Below, piece after piece: positions 1 to 11,603 of a stretch of DNA of 64,000 bases. A model generated the notes under the pieces. That model did not search any database, was not told the DNA's origin, and was given only the letters and a program-made list of their open reading frames with translations. The first letter of the stretch is position 1. Each line of letters starts with the position of its first letter. Source of the stretch: Corbicula japonica (taxonomy: Eukaryota > Mollusca > Bivalvia > Venerida > Cyrenidae); the NCBI GenBank assembly GCA_038501625.1, contig JAZAYU010000013.1, positions 2,046,001 to 2,110,000 on the forward strand, read 5' to 3'. The translations under genes were made by a program, and so were the position numbers.

Positions 1-3000
1 ACTGATTGAAATCTGTTTTTACAGATATAATATAAATTGCAGGGGTGTATAAGAAAGTTATCGACATGATTTAGCTTTTATTTTTTAAATCAAAGTTCTA
101 GCTTATCTGCAGAGACGACTCGGAATCTATTTGTACATTCACTTCCATGTACTCTTTGTAAATTACATTTCAGTTGATGATAAAGAACTAAGTTTGATTG
201 TTTAACTTTTCGAAGCCTGGCGGCCTAGCGGCCTAGCGGCCTAAACTTAATATTTATCATAATTTATGTTTATCTTTAAAACGGCTTGAAATCGATTTTT
301 ACAGCATGCAATGTACATTTCAGGGATGATTAAGTAAAATATCAACAAAAACTAGCTTTGATTTTTTTTTAAGTTTTCGAAGCCTGGCGGCCTAGCGGCC
401 TAGCGGCCTAAACTTAATATTTATCATAATTTATGTTTATCTTTAAAACGGCTTGAAATCGATTTTTACAGCATGCAATGTACATTTCAGGGATGATTAA
501 GTAAAATATCAACAAAAACTAGCTTTGATTTTTTTTTAAGTTTTCGAAGCCTGGCGGCCTAGCGGCCTAGCGGCCTGGCGGCCTAAACTTAATATTTATC
601 ATAATTTATGTTTATGTTTGAAACGGCTTGAAATCGATTTTTACAGCATGCAATGTACATTTCAGGGATGATTAAGTAAAATATCAACAAAAACTAGCTT
701 TGAATTTTTTTTAAGTTTTCGAAGCCTGGCGGCCTAGCGGCCTAAACTTAATATTTATCATAATTCATGTTTATCTGTAAAACGGCTTGAAATCGATATT
801 TACAGCATGCAATGTGCATTTCAGGGATGATTAAGTAAAATATCAACAAAAACTAGCTTTGAATTTTTTTTAAGTTTTCGAAGCCTGGCGGCCTAGCGGC
901 CTAAACTTAATATTTATCATAATTTATGTTTATCTTAAAAACGACTTTAATTCGATTTTTACAGCATGCCATTTACATTTCAGGGATGATTTAGTAAAAT
1001 ATCAACAAGACTAGCTTTGATTTGTTTTTAATTCTTTGTAGCCTGGTGGCCTAGCGGCCTAAACTTAATATTTATCACAACTGCATTCTAACTTATGCTT
1101 ATATTAAAAACGGCTTGAAATCTATTTGTATGTAGCATATTATGTATATTACAGGGGTGTATACGAAAAATATCAACACGAACTAGCTTTTATTTTTTAA
1201 CAACTAAGTAAATTGTCAAAATTTTTAGAAATTAAAGAGTCTTGACATTATATGAGCGTGTCGATCAAAAATACAGTGAATGTTTCAAACTTTATTTACT
1301 GTATAAAAAAGTCGCGCATGTTTTCCGCAGTCACGCAAATTTTGTGGACACATACGCAGCAGATCATTTCTTAACGAGGAAATGAATGTTTGTAGGGATT
1401 TTACCGTTCCACTCGCAATAACTAGATCTTAATATTGTTCTGCAGGCCTGAGGAAATTCAACTAAAGAGATGCAAATAAATAAAAAAAACGTGGGGCTTG
1501 AAACCGAGTCTGGTCTCGATTTCTGATTTTTCTTTTATTTCAAATAGGTACAGATCACTATGGTAGGCATACATATTTGCGAGGGTTGAAATTCTGGTTC
1601 CAACCATGTATGAATTGTTTGGCCAGATAAGAAGACTGTACAGATCCGAACCTCCGTAATTGCGATTATATGCAGAATATGGATTTGTCTTATTGTTAAA
1701 CGTTACGTCGTCCTAAATCTCCACCATTTTATGAACAGTTTTTATGTTTTATATACCATTTTAATCGCAAGAACGAGATCTTAAAATTATTCAGCATGCC
1801 GGAAGAGATCGCACCAAAGCAATCCAGGTTAAAGCGAAAGAAGGAAGGTTTTAATCCGAAGTTGGTCTCGGTTTCTGATATATTTTTTTCTTTAAAATAG
1901 GGACATATCGTAAAGATAAACATACATATTTTCGAAGGTTTAAATTCCGGTTCCAACCATGTATGGATTGTTTGGCTAGTTTAGAAGACTGTCCAGATCC
2001 GAGCCTCCGTAATTGCGATTATATGCAGAAAATGGCATTTTTTTCTCTGGGTAAACATTACGTCGTCCTAAATCTCCGCCATTTCATGAACAGGTGTCAT
2101 GTTTTATATACCATTTTACTCGCAATAAAGAAATCTGAAAATTATTCTACAGGAATGAAGAGACCGCACTAATTCAAACAAGGTTAAAGCGAAAGAAGTA
2201 GGGCTCGAATCCGAGGCTGGTCTCGGTTTCTGATATTTATTTCATGGAAAGAGTGACATATCGTAACGGTAAACATACATGTTTGTGAGGGTTTAAATTC
2301 TGGTTCCAACCATATATAGATTGTTTGTACAGCTTAGAAGACAGTACAAATCCGTGCCTCCGTAATTGCGATTATGTGCAGAATATGGATTTGTTCTATT
2401 GTTAAACGTTACGTCGTCCTAAATCTCCACAGTTTTATGAACAGTTTTTATGTTTTATATACCATTTTAATCGCCAGAACGCGATCTTAAAATTATTCAG
2501 CATGCCGGAAGAGATCGCACCAAAGCAATCCAGATTAAAGCGAAAGAAGGAGGGCTTTAATCCGAGGTTTGTCTCGGTTACTGGTATCTTTTGTCTTTAA
2601 AATTTGGACATATCGTAAAGGCAAACATACATATTTTCGAAGGTTTAATTTCCGGTTCCAACCATGTATAGATTGTTTGGCCAGCTTTGAAGACTGTACA
2701 GATCCGAGCCTCCGTAATTCCGGGCAGAATATGGCATTCTTTGTATAAGTAAACATTACGTCGTCCTAAATCTCCGCCAGTTGATGAACAGTTTTCATGT
2801 TTTATATATCATTTTACTCGTAACAAAAGAGATCTGAAAATTATTCTACATACCAGAAGAGACCGCAACAAAGAAATCCAGGTTAAAGCGAAAGACGTAA
2901 GGCACCAATCCGAGGCTGGTCTCGGTTTCGGATATTTATTTCATTAAAAGAGGGACATATCTTAAATGTAAACATATATGTTTGCGAGGGTTTAAATTCT

Positions 3001-4243
3001 GATTCCATGTATAGATTGTTTAACAAACTTAGAAGACTGTACAGATCCGAGCCTCCGTAATTGCGGTTATATGCAGAATATGGATTTGTTCTATCGTCAA
3101 ACATTACGCAGAATGCACTGCTGGACATTCAAAACATGCATAAAATCGAATTTCAAAGAATCAAGAAGGCCGCCAGGCTTCGAAAACTTAAAAAATTCAA
3201 AGCTAGTTTTTGTTGATATTTTACTTAATCATCCCTGAAATGTACATTGCATGCTGTAAAAATCGATTTCAAGCCGTTTTAAGATAAACATAAATTATGA
3301 TAAATATTAAGTTTAGGCCGCCAGGCCGCCAGGCTTCGAAAACTTAAAAAAAAATCAAAGCTAGTTTTTGTTAATATTTTACTTAATCATCCCTGAAATG
3401 TACATTGCATGCTGTAAAAATCGATTTCAAGCCGTTTTAAAGATAAACATAAATTATGATAAATTTTAAGTTTAGGCCGCTAGGCCGCTAGGTCGCCAGG
3501 CCGCTCGGCCGCCAGGCTTCGAAAACTTACAAAAAATTCAAAGCTAGTTTTTGTTGATATTTTACTTAATCGTCCCTGAAATGTACATTGCATGCTGTAA
3601 AATCGATTTCAAGCCGTTTTCAAGATAAACATAAATTATAATAAATATAAAATTTAAGCCGCTAGGCCGCCAGGCCGCTAGGCCGCCAGGCTTCGAAAAC
3701 TTACAAAAAAATCAAAGCTAGTTTTTGTTGATATTTTACTTAATCGTCCCTGAAATGTACATTGCATGCTGTAAAATCGATTTCAAGCCGTTTTAAAGAT
3801 AAACATAAATTATGATAAATATTAAGTTTAGGCCGCTAGGCCGCCAGGCCGCCAGGCCGCTAGGCCGCCAGGTTTCGAAAACTTAAAAAAATTCAAAGCT
3901 AGTTTTTGTTGATATTTTAGTTAATCATCCCTGAAATGTACATTGCATGCTGTAAAAATCGATTTCAAGCCGTTTTAAAGATAAACATAAATTATGATAA
4001 ATATTAAGTTTAGGCCGCTAGGCCGCCAGGCTTCGAAAAGTTAAACAATCAAACTTAGTTCTTTATCATCAACTGAAATGTAATTTACAAAGAGTACATG
4101 GAAGTGAATGTACAAATAGATTCCGAGTCGTCTCTGCAGATAAGCTAGAACTTTGATTTAAAAAATAAAAGCTAAATCATGTCGATAACTTTCTTATACA
4201 CTCCTGCAATTTACATTATATCTGTAAAAATAGATTTCAATCA
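1..4243. mobile_element. Giant foldback (inverted-repeat) element
   Basis: The first ~1,200 bases reappear in reverse complement at about 3,140-4,243; for example 1-220 pairs with about 4,020-4,243. Each arm is itself a tandem array of about six ~165 bp units. Each unit carries a GC-rich run of an 8-base GCGGCCTA word followed by AT-rich sequence; anchors lie near 210, 377, 543, 720, 879 and 1037, with mirror copies near 3,175, 3,335, 3,515, 3,692, 3,872 and 4,030. The loop holds a different tandem array. This is the layout of foldback transposons, whose long terminal inverted repeats are built of internal repeats. No transposase reading frame is present, so it is probably non-autonomous. The left end runs off the window, so target duplications cannot be checked. 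Confidence 0.75.
1380..3115. repeat. ~350 bp tandem repeat, about five copies
   Basis: The word ACGTCGTCCTAAATCTCC recurs at about 1705, 2060, 2411 and 2758, giving periods of 355, 351 and 347. A second anchor, CCTCCGTAATT, recurs five times between about 1,650 and 3,060. Copies are diverged and have small indels. The array fills the loop between the two foldback arms. Short open frames here are read across repeat units and are not convincing genes. Confidence 0.8.
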
Positions 4244-4281
4244 GTTTTTAAGATCAACGTTAATTGCGATAAATTCAGCCA

Positions 4282-4486
4282 TCTTCACGCCGCTAGGCCG
4301 CTAACTTCACGCCGCCAGGCCGCCAGGCCCCTTACTTCACGCCGCCAGGCCGCTAGGCCGCCAGGCCGCTAACTTCACGCCGCCAGGCCGCCAGGCCGTT
4401 ATAACTTCACGCCGCCAGGCCGCTAGGCCGCCAGGCCGCTAACTTCACGCCGCCAGGCCGCTGGGCCGCCAGGCCGCTAACTTCAC
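4282..4486. repeat. GC-rich short tandem array (TTCACGCCGCCAGGCCG units)
   Basis: Six to seven irregular copies of a unit made of TTCACGCCGC plus one to three GCCAGGCCG/GCTAGGCCG blocks. The block is the reverse complement of the 8-base GC word in the foldback arms, so this array looks like an outgrowth of the same element beside its right arm. Confidence 0.7.
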
Positions 4487-4537
4487 ACATCTGTACTGAT
4501 TAATGGTCGCATCTTACGAATGAAAGATAAGTAATGA

Positions 4538-5037
4538 NNNNNNNNNNNNNNNNNNNNNNNNNNNNNNNNNNNNNNNNNNNNNNNNNNNNNNNNNNNNNNN
4601 NNNNNNNNNNNNNNNNNNNNNNNNNNNNNNNNNNNNNNNNNNNNNNNNNNNNNNNNNNNNNNNNNNNNNNNNNNNNNNNNNNNNNNNNNNNNNNNNNNNN
4701 NNNNNNNNNNNNNNNNNNNNNNNNNNNNNNNNNNNNNNNNNNNNNNNNNNNNNNNNNNNNNNNNNNNNNNNNNNNNNNNNNNNNNNNNNNNNNNNNNNNN
4801 NNNNNNNNNNNNNNNNNNNNNNNNNNNNNNNNNNNNNNNNNNNNNNNNNNNNNNNNNNNNNNNNNNNNNNNNNNNNNNNNNNNNNNNNNNNNNNNNNNNN
4901 NNNNNNNNNNNNNNNNNNNNNNNNNNNNNNNNNNNNNNNNNNNNNNNNNNNNNNNNNNNNNNNNNNNNNNNNNNNNNNNNNNNNNNNNNNNNNNNNNNNN
5001 NNNNNNNNNNNNNNNNNNNNNNNNNNNNNNNNNNNNN
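4538..5037. other. Assembly gap (500 N)
   Basis: Exactly 500 ambiguous bases, a conventional placeholder length. It follows directly after the GC-rich array and foldback, so it probably marks unresolved or collapsed repeat sequence. Confidence 0.98.
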
Positions 5038-8015
5038 ACAATCGTTTTTGCTTTACTATGAACCTAACAATTTGAGGGTTGCATGCAATACTGTTCTAAC
5101 TCCTTCTTTATTTCAATGTAGTAACGACAGTACTTGCATGCTACCATAGAATGTATGCTTGCTACCCTAGAATATAGTTCTTAGTTTCAAAAAGTAAGTC
5201 AATGCTACAAAGCGGTCAATTTTGTAATTCTGTGCAAAACGATAAAATTTATATTAAAAAATATGGAATCAATCAATATTTGAAGAAATTTAACTCGTGG
5301 AACGTTCGACAAGATTTTGAGTCATGAACGCGCATGAATACCTGATGGCGGAACGCCATATTGGATTCGACAACGTTCGGTGAAGACGAAAAATCCATCG
5401 TAATCAAATCAACAGTGAGTATTTATCGAGTTATTTTCGTGATGCAATGTTTTTATAACACCCAGGTTATATTTGAATGTATATTGACAATAGTTCTCTT
5501 TGTAAATAGAATTATTCATATGGAAATGGAGGTGGATTTGGTGGTTTTCGAATGGTAGCCTACGTTACAAAATCATTGTAAAACTTGAAATTTTAGATTC
5601 GAAAGACTACACCGCAGTAAACGTGATTTTGGCTCTTTGGGTTCTATTGAACGGTTACGTCAATTAATGCACTCTCCAAAAGGAAAGTAGGAGTCTCAAA
5701 ATCGACCGTAGGGCTAAGCGAAACTTTTTTAATTTAGGGCCCTAATCATTGTGGATATTAATTGTTGAACCTTGTAGAGATGTAAGTAATCAAATTATTT
5801 CAATGTATTGCATTGAAAAAAGTTGGATTTTGAACGATTAACGAATTACTTGGTAAAATATCGTCACTCGTGTAAGAATTATATTCCCATTTGAACGCTT
5901 TAAAGTAAAACATAAAGCATCTGATTCACAATGATTTTTTATAACATTTTGATCTATTGAAAATTATGTTTAAAGTAATTTAAAATTCATACATGAATTG
6001 ATTTAACAGATATATTAATAAATGCATTTTATGCATTTGATCATAATCTTGAGCCTGAATTTCCATCAGAAAATATCCAGATCTAACCCATTTCCAAACC
6101 GTAACCAGCTACATAGTTGACACAAGATTTTCTGAAGTATAAAATTTCAAAGAAATGAAAATCTAATGTTTTCAATAATTGCGTGTTATATGTACACCTT
6201 ATGAAATCCGCTATCAGAAGTTTTTCCTACTTTCAGTTTTGTCTTACACTCCATTCCATATGTCTCACAGGTCATTTAATCAGAACAGATATTCTCAAAA
6301 TTAATAACCCAGGGAAAACCATAAGAAGAAAAAGAGTAGCACCTCAGGGATTCACCAAGTTTATACAGAAATGGGAACTTCACAATATTTATTTAATAGT
6401 ATCTCTTAAATGCATTTCAGGTAAATTTTGCATCCCGGAAGAAAGAATGAAGTATTTATTAATTGATTTAATTATTCATAAACAGGTTTAGATGATTTTT
6501 GGTTCTGGTCAGACATGTATCAACCATTTGAACCATTTGAGGCGGTATAGAACTGTTTGACGTCATGCAATGAAGTGGACAACAAAAGTGAAGGTAGAAA
6601 ATAATGTTTGAGTTAAATCCAGAATGACTGTTTAGGAGATGTAATTATTTTAAACAGTATATTTTAGTTTCTTTGTAATGCTTGAGCTGTGATAACGCTG
6701 TCAACATTGCAACTGGTAAATTATTTTAACATGTTAATGGGTGGGGTACAAATCCGTTGCATTGGGAAAATGTAATATTTTTTCCTATCTGAATATTTTC
6801 TGATGGAAATTCAGGTTCCTGTAATTTGATAAATAACTCAAATTAGTTTCATAGTGTTAAATTAAGTCTTGTTAATAGTAGAATTGCCTAACAAAGTGAC
6901 AATAAATTATGAAATGAAAACCAAAGATATACATTTTGTTCACTACAAACATGTGCCAAATTATAAAAATGAATATATTGTCTCCCTTTTGATGTAACAC
7001 CAGTATTAAGTATTGAAGTGAACCTAGGTTTACACAGTGTTTCAGTTCAATAATTTTGATGTAACAAGTATTCATTTATTAGCCTTCCATTACAAATTGT
7101 TTTTAGGTAAAATAAACCAAAACTACTTAAGACATTAATTTTATGTCTATTTCATTCTATGATTTTTACCCAGACTTGAATTCTGATCAGCAATGTAAAA
7201 TAAATTACCGGTAGTTATTTGAAAAGGAACCCACTTTGTGAATTTTAGTGATAACCCAATTTGACCAGTTTATAAGAGCAGTCAACACATTTTTGACTTT
7301 TTGCAGTCTGATACTTTCTGGTTAATTTTAAAGTGACATGCCTGGATCCATATTTTATTTTTTCAAAAGAAGGAAACACATAATAACTCTGGCAGTGATG
7401 AAACAATATGGATACTTAATTCAGTTAATCAACAGTTAATCAATATAACTTTATGAAATTTTCTTGAACGGCTGTTGGAACAGGCATTTTAACTACAAAA
7501 CAAATGACAGCACTCTTTTTCACAGCAACTAAAGGAAAAACATTTTTCACATTCCAAAAGATTGTGGGTGACTTTTTGTAGATACACCTCACACCTCAGA
7601 CTGAATGGATTTCAATGCAGAATAGAAACAATCTGAAGAAAGACCATTCTAGCAAAGTACAAAATGAGAGTAAACTAATTGTTATGATCACTCACTTAAA
7701 AAATAAAATATGTTATTATAAAGAATATTTGTAATTTGATCAAAGATCAAAATAATTGTTATTATTTCATGGGTGCGTTTGCCTGAAAATCAGGTTTTTG
7801 TGTGTCTAAAATGATTGATTTTCTTCATTTACCCTAAATAAATTTTCAGGATTTCAGGTTTTTTAGAAATCCTAACTTGCACCCTTGCAATTTTGTGTTT
7901 GTTAATTTCAGTGATAAAATCAAATGAAAGAAATGTGCCATCTCTGGTTCAAAAAGCATGAAATTGGAAAAGGAGTGGAAGAAGGATAATGGTATATTAA
8001 ATTTTATTAATTGAC
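5038..8015. other. AT-rich intergenic DNA, no supported gene
   Basis: Only short open frames (up to 102 codons) are present, with no recognisable motif, codon bias or exon pattern. A possible splice donor lies near 5,413, but no coding exon can be tied to it. Part of 7,440-7,570 resembles 48,613-48,760 and is a dispersed repeat. Confidence 0.6.
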
Positions 8016-8225
8016 TATTAATAGGGCTCTCACCAGACTTGCAAATCAGGGAGAGTTTTGTCATAATTTACTGCATTATGGAGAAGTTTGCAGTCAACAG
8101 CTTTCTTTCCCTATATCGTAAATACAAAATGACTTCTAACAAAGCTCAACAAAGAGAGAAGTCTGGTCACTTTTGATGAGACTAATTCCTTCAAGTCTCT
8201 CTCTAGTGAGAGCCCTGTATTAATA
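8016..8225. mobile_element. hAT-like MITE with 8 bp target duplication
   Basis: A ~194 bp element at 8,024-8,217 has inverted ends GGGCTCTCAC and GTGAGAGCCC(TG). It is bordered on both sides by the identical 8-mer TATTAATA (8,016-8,023 and 8,218-8,225). Ends of the CAGGG type with an 8 bp duplication are typical of hAT transposons. The left end appears to lack its first two bases. There is no coding capacity. Confidence 0.7.
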
Positions 8226-8972
8226 TACAGTAAAGGCATTGCATACTTTGCCCTTTTCTTTTACATGACTGCAGTGTGGCAAAATCTCGAGGCATGTCAT
8301 CACCTGACTTGAACATGCCATTTTCCTGGCAGACACTACATGGTACACCACATCAATACTTAAGTATTTTATAATGGCCCAGCAATTCTCATATTGGTCC
8401 AGAACACCTGTATTGGCCCAGTTTAGTCTTCATATGAATTTGAACCTGTTATTGGGCCTCGGGCTGTCATATTTACCCTCGGCCTTCTGTCTCAGGCATA
8501 TATGACTACCTTTGACCCAATAACAAGGTCAACTTGAATTCACTTGATTATTAACATTATATATAACAATATTCATCTGTGGGCCACCTTGAACTAACAC
8601 GATGGGTTGCTTATTTGTTTTTTAAGTTGGGTAATCTCATATAAATGTGTCTCAAAAATCCAATGCTGTTTCAACTTTCATGGTTAATAACTTGACCCTT
8701 TACTCCATTTACACGCCAATTTACCACATGGGTAATCAGTGTAAATCCACATCAGATAGAGATAGCACAAATGTAGCTCCAGACCAGCTTGCACATCAGA
8801 CATTTTGAGGTCTCATCATTCTGTATCTACTCTGTTCATTAGATACATTTAAAGCTCTAATTAACAGGAAGGAGATGTGTCAGCACCTAGATTTACAATA
8901 GTTGCTCATGTGTTAAAAGGTGTATCCAACGAATAAAATGAAGTATCAAAATGCAGGTGTTTTTTTGTAGTA
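8226..8972. other. Intergenic, no gene seen; one small inverted repeat
   Basis: No supported coding sequence. An imperfect palindrome around 8,448-8,528 pairs two TTATTGGG-containing arms and resembles short hairpin repeats scattered elsewhere in the window. Confidence 0.4.
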
Positions 8973-9193
8973 ATTAACCCTTTACTATAATATTATACAC
9001 ATTTTCATGCCTTTTCATGATCTGATCTGGATCTGCACAGGTCACATTGTGGTGAGAAATAACCTATTGAAATTTGAATAAAAAAGCTAACGCCGTAACG
9101 GTTTAGATCCTAATCAGGCAGTATGGATGTGTCGGCTGATCTAGATCTACACTGATTTCCCATGCCATAAAGGCATATGGAGGTAAAGGTTAA
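8973..9193. repeat. Dispersed MITE-like repeat
   Basis: The ends TTAACCCTTTAC and GTAAAGGTTAA are near inverted copies. Inside are paired words around GATCTGGATCTGCAC and GATCTAGATCTACAC. Similar GATCTGGATCTA-type words recur at 9,760-9,900 and 12,940-12,995, so this is a dispersed family. Confidence 0.4.
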
Positions 9194-10035
9194 ATGGGAT
9201 AAATTGTGTATGAGCCTATAGGAACTGAAGATGGCTTGAAGCTTACACCAGAAATACCTCTTTTTTGTGATATTTATAAAAATAGATGAATTATGACAAC
9301 ATTGTAATCTGTTAACTAACCTGCAACATCAAATTATGTACAACTTCATAAGCAACAAAAAGTACAGTGAAATTGGTTTTGGTTATTTGTTATGATTAAA
9401 ATACAACATTTATTTTCAGCCATGTGTATCATCAGTCTTGTGAAAGCTGTGGACTTGAAATGTCTGCAGAATTGGTAGAACATAAGGGAGCAGAATATGA
9501 ATGTTACTGTAGAAAATGAAGACAAGGTTTGCATTTTTTATTTTCATTTATTAAAGCTGCATGAATGTATGATTGAGACACACTAAATCTATCTGTATAT
9601 GTTGGTATTTGTATTTTTGTATCTTGTAACAAGAAAACATAAAATTGTGTTTATATGTATGTGTTGACTTGTGAGACCTCAGTTCACAAGAAAATTAATC
9701 ATCCTACTGTATATAAAAATTACTGTGTTGTTTTTGCCCCTTTCTTCCATGAATACATGACATGAGTGACCAGTGTATATCCAGATCAGCAGGCATATCT
9801 GTGCAGTCTTAACAGGATCTACACGGTTCATAATAAGATTCATGAGGTATTTCTTACAAATATGCAAACAGTGTAGATTCCAATCAGATCCAGATCAGAC
9901 ATCAAAGTTGTTCTTGCTGATACATGTACTGATGTATTGTTTTCCAGGTGTCCACTAGCTGCTTAATCTAAAGGGTCATTTTTTTGTGTCGCCCTTTCAA
10001 AGAAAAGGCAATACATAGGGATCGCTTTGTCTGTC
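9194..10035. other. Intergenic, no supported gene
   Basis: A stretch at 9,420-9,519 follows an AG acceptor-like site and can be read as a short cysteine-rich peptide ending in a stop, but nothing upstream links to it. The rest is AT-rich sequence and dispersed-repeat fragments. Confidence 0.4.
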
Positions 10036-10350
10036 CGTCCATCTATCCCAAAAACTTAATGTTGGTTATAACTTTGCCATTTCTTAATATTTCTTCATGA
10101 AATTTTTAAATTATATTGTTACATGCTTGAGCTGATATTAATTTTCAGGTCAAGGTCACATTTGATGGAGTTAATCCTTTTTTTGTACTTTTTTTTAACA
10201 GAAAAACTTAATGTTGACTATAACTTTGCCTTTTCTTAATATTTCTACATCAAACTTTCAAATTATATTGCTCATGACAACACACTCATCATGACTCCAA
10301 GTTCTTTATGTCAAGATGGGGTTATTCCCTTTTTTGTTCTTGCATTTTTA
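10036..10350. repeat. Two-copy ~155 bp repeat
   Basis: AAAACTTAATGTTG followed by a TATAACTTTGCC word occurs near 10,050 and again near 10,203, with matching downstream sequence. The preceding GTCTGTCCGTCCATC tract is typical of dispersed repeats in mollusc intergenic DNA (family knowledge, not tested here). Confidence 0.55.
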
Positions 10351-11524
10351 ACTTGATCTAGTTCCCAGGGCGACACAAGTGAACACCCATCTAATGTAAC
10401 TTTTTGGTGGATTCTGGCAATTAATAACCAAAATTACCCTTAATTTAAAGAAACAAAGACACTTAAGCTAAAATCATTACAACTTCAATATAAATAGGTT
10501 ATTTGTTGAAATTAATATTTCAGGATAACAGCTCTACATGGAATGCTGTGAGGAGACCAGTTTGACAATTCTGTCTATGACTGTCTGAGGGAGCATACAG
10601 CCTTTAGATTGCCACTAATTCCTGCAATGGAGCATGCTGCTTTTGTAATGGACAAGAATAAAAAAATCACAAATGTCGATACAAATAGTGGATGTGAAAT
10701 GGAGACAAGTTATATAAAATATAACCAAAACGTTTTAATGTGCACCTCATTGAAAAAACATCAGTTGACAAAAAAGCATCAGTGTAATTGTGTGTTTGAA
10801 CATTATTTGCTGAATAATAGAACCATTGAAAAAAACCATAGTGTCACTTGTAGTATTATTTTAAATCATGTGACCCAATTCTGTTTGTCGATTTCAAGTT
10901 TGAATATTCAAAGATTATGACTAGCTTAGCTACTTTTTTCTGTCATTGGTGTCACCGTATCTCAACTCAGAATTTTAGGTGCTGTCTAATGATACTGCGC
11001 TTGCAAACAACTGCTCACAGGATTCTTCCACACTTACAAAAGTATTCACGCCATTAAGGTAATATTCCATTCGTCATTGCACTCTCATTGATAAAATGAA
11101 AAATTAAAAAGTCTCTCTGAATGCAAAATGCAAGGACGAAAGGAGTAATACCTTTAAATAAAGCGTTGTGTTTGAGAACTGACCAGCGTTGTTTCACTGT
11201 TGACCATATGACCTATGAAGTATGATATCCTTCACTTAATTGTGATTGGTCAATTTCATTTTATTGTCTACAAGTCCAATCATATTCAAATTATGCCTTT
11301 AGACATATTGTCCTACCACCAGGTTCGCTTTCCATGTCACCACGTCTGCAAACTTGATAACAGTATTTGTCTTGACTTGTTAATTGGACATTAATTGTTT
11401 TTGGGGTCGAAGATCTATGTCTCGGAGGACATAAAGTAAATTGTTCCCCGTTCTTGAGGCGAAAGTTTATTTCTGGTCCAACTTAATCAAACCCAAAAAT
11501 CCATTGCTTTTCAATTGTGTTTTG
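10351..11524. other. Intergenic region upstream of locus A
   Basis: An open frame at 10,609-10,920 (103 codons) has no recognised motif and no coding support. No core promoter element can be named with confidence. Confidence 0.4.
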
Positions 11525-11603
11525 ATGGCCGACTCATCAGTACCTCCAGTCCTTTGATTACTAATCGTGATAGTTGTTATTCGGAAATACGCAAAAGGGA
11601 GCG
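11525..11603 (+). pseudogene. Locus A signal-peptide exon with premature TGA
   Basis: Aligns with the 70-nt signal exon of locus C through its 3' half (GTGATAGTTGTTATT versus GTGATAGCTGTTATT) and through the donor and first intron bases (GTAAC...TTTTTCATTTTCG). The frame opens with ATG at 11,525 and ends one base into a codon, as in B and C. Codon 11 is TGA, inside the hydrophobic core. Confidence 0.7.

Noticed and set aside
1..4243. Possible CRISPR-like array
   Set aside because: Units are ~165 and ~350 bp, lie in inverted arms and have no short repeat-spacer pattern; the window is eukaryotic.
4514..5061. Two 175-codon open frames across the gap
   Set aside because: They consist almost wholly of N and carry no coding information.
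6183..6491. 102-codon open frame
   Set aside because: No motif and no neighbouring exon; length expected by chance in AT-rich DNA with few stops.
9420..9519. Short cysteine-containing peptide after an AG site
   Set aside because: CESCG and CYC resemble a zinc-binding pattern, but there is no upstream exon and the frame is only ~33 codons.
10609..10920. 103-codon open frame
   Set aside because: No recognised motif, low-complexity composition, and no splice or promoter context.
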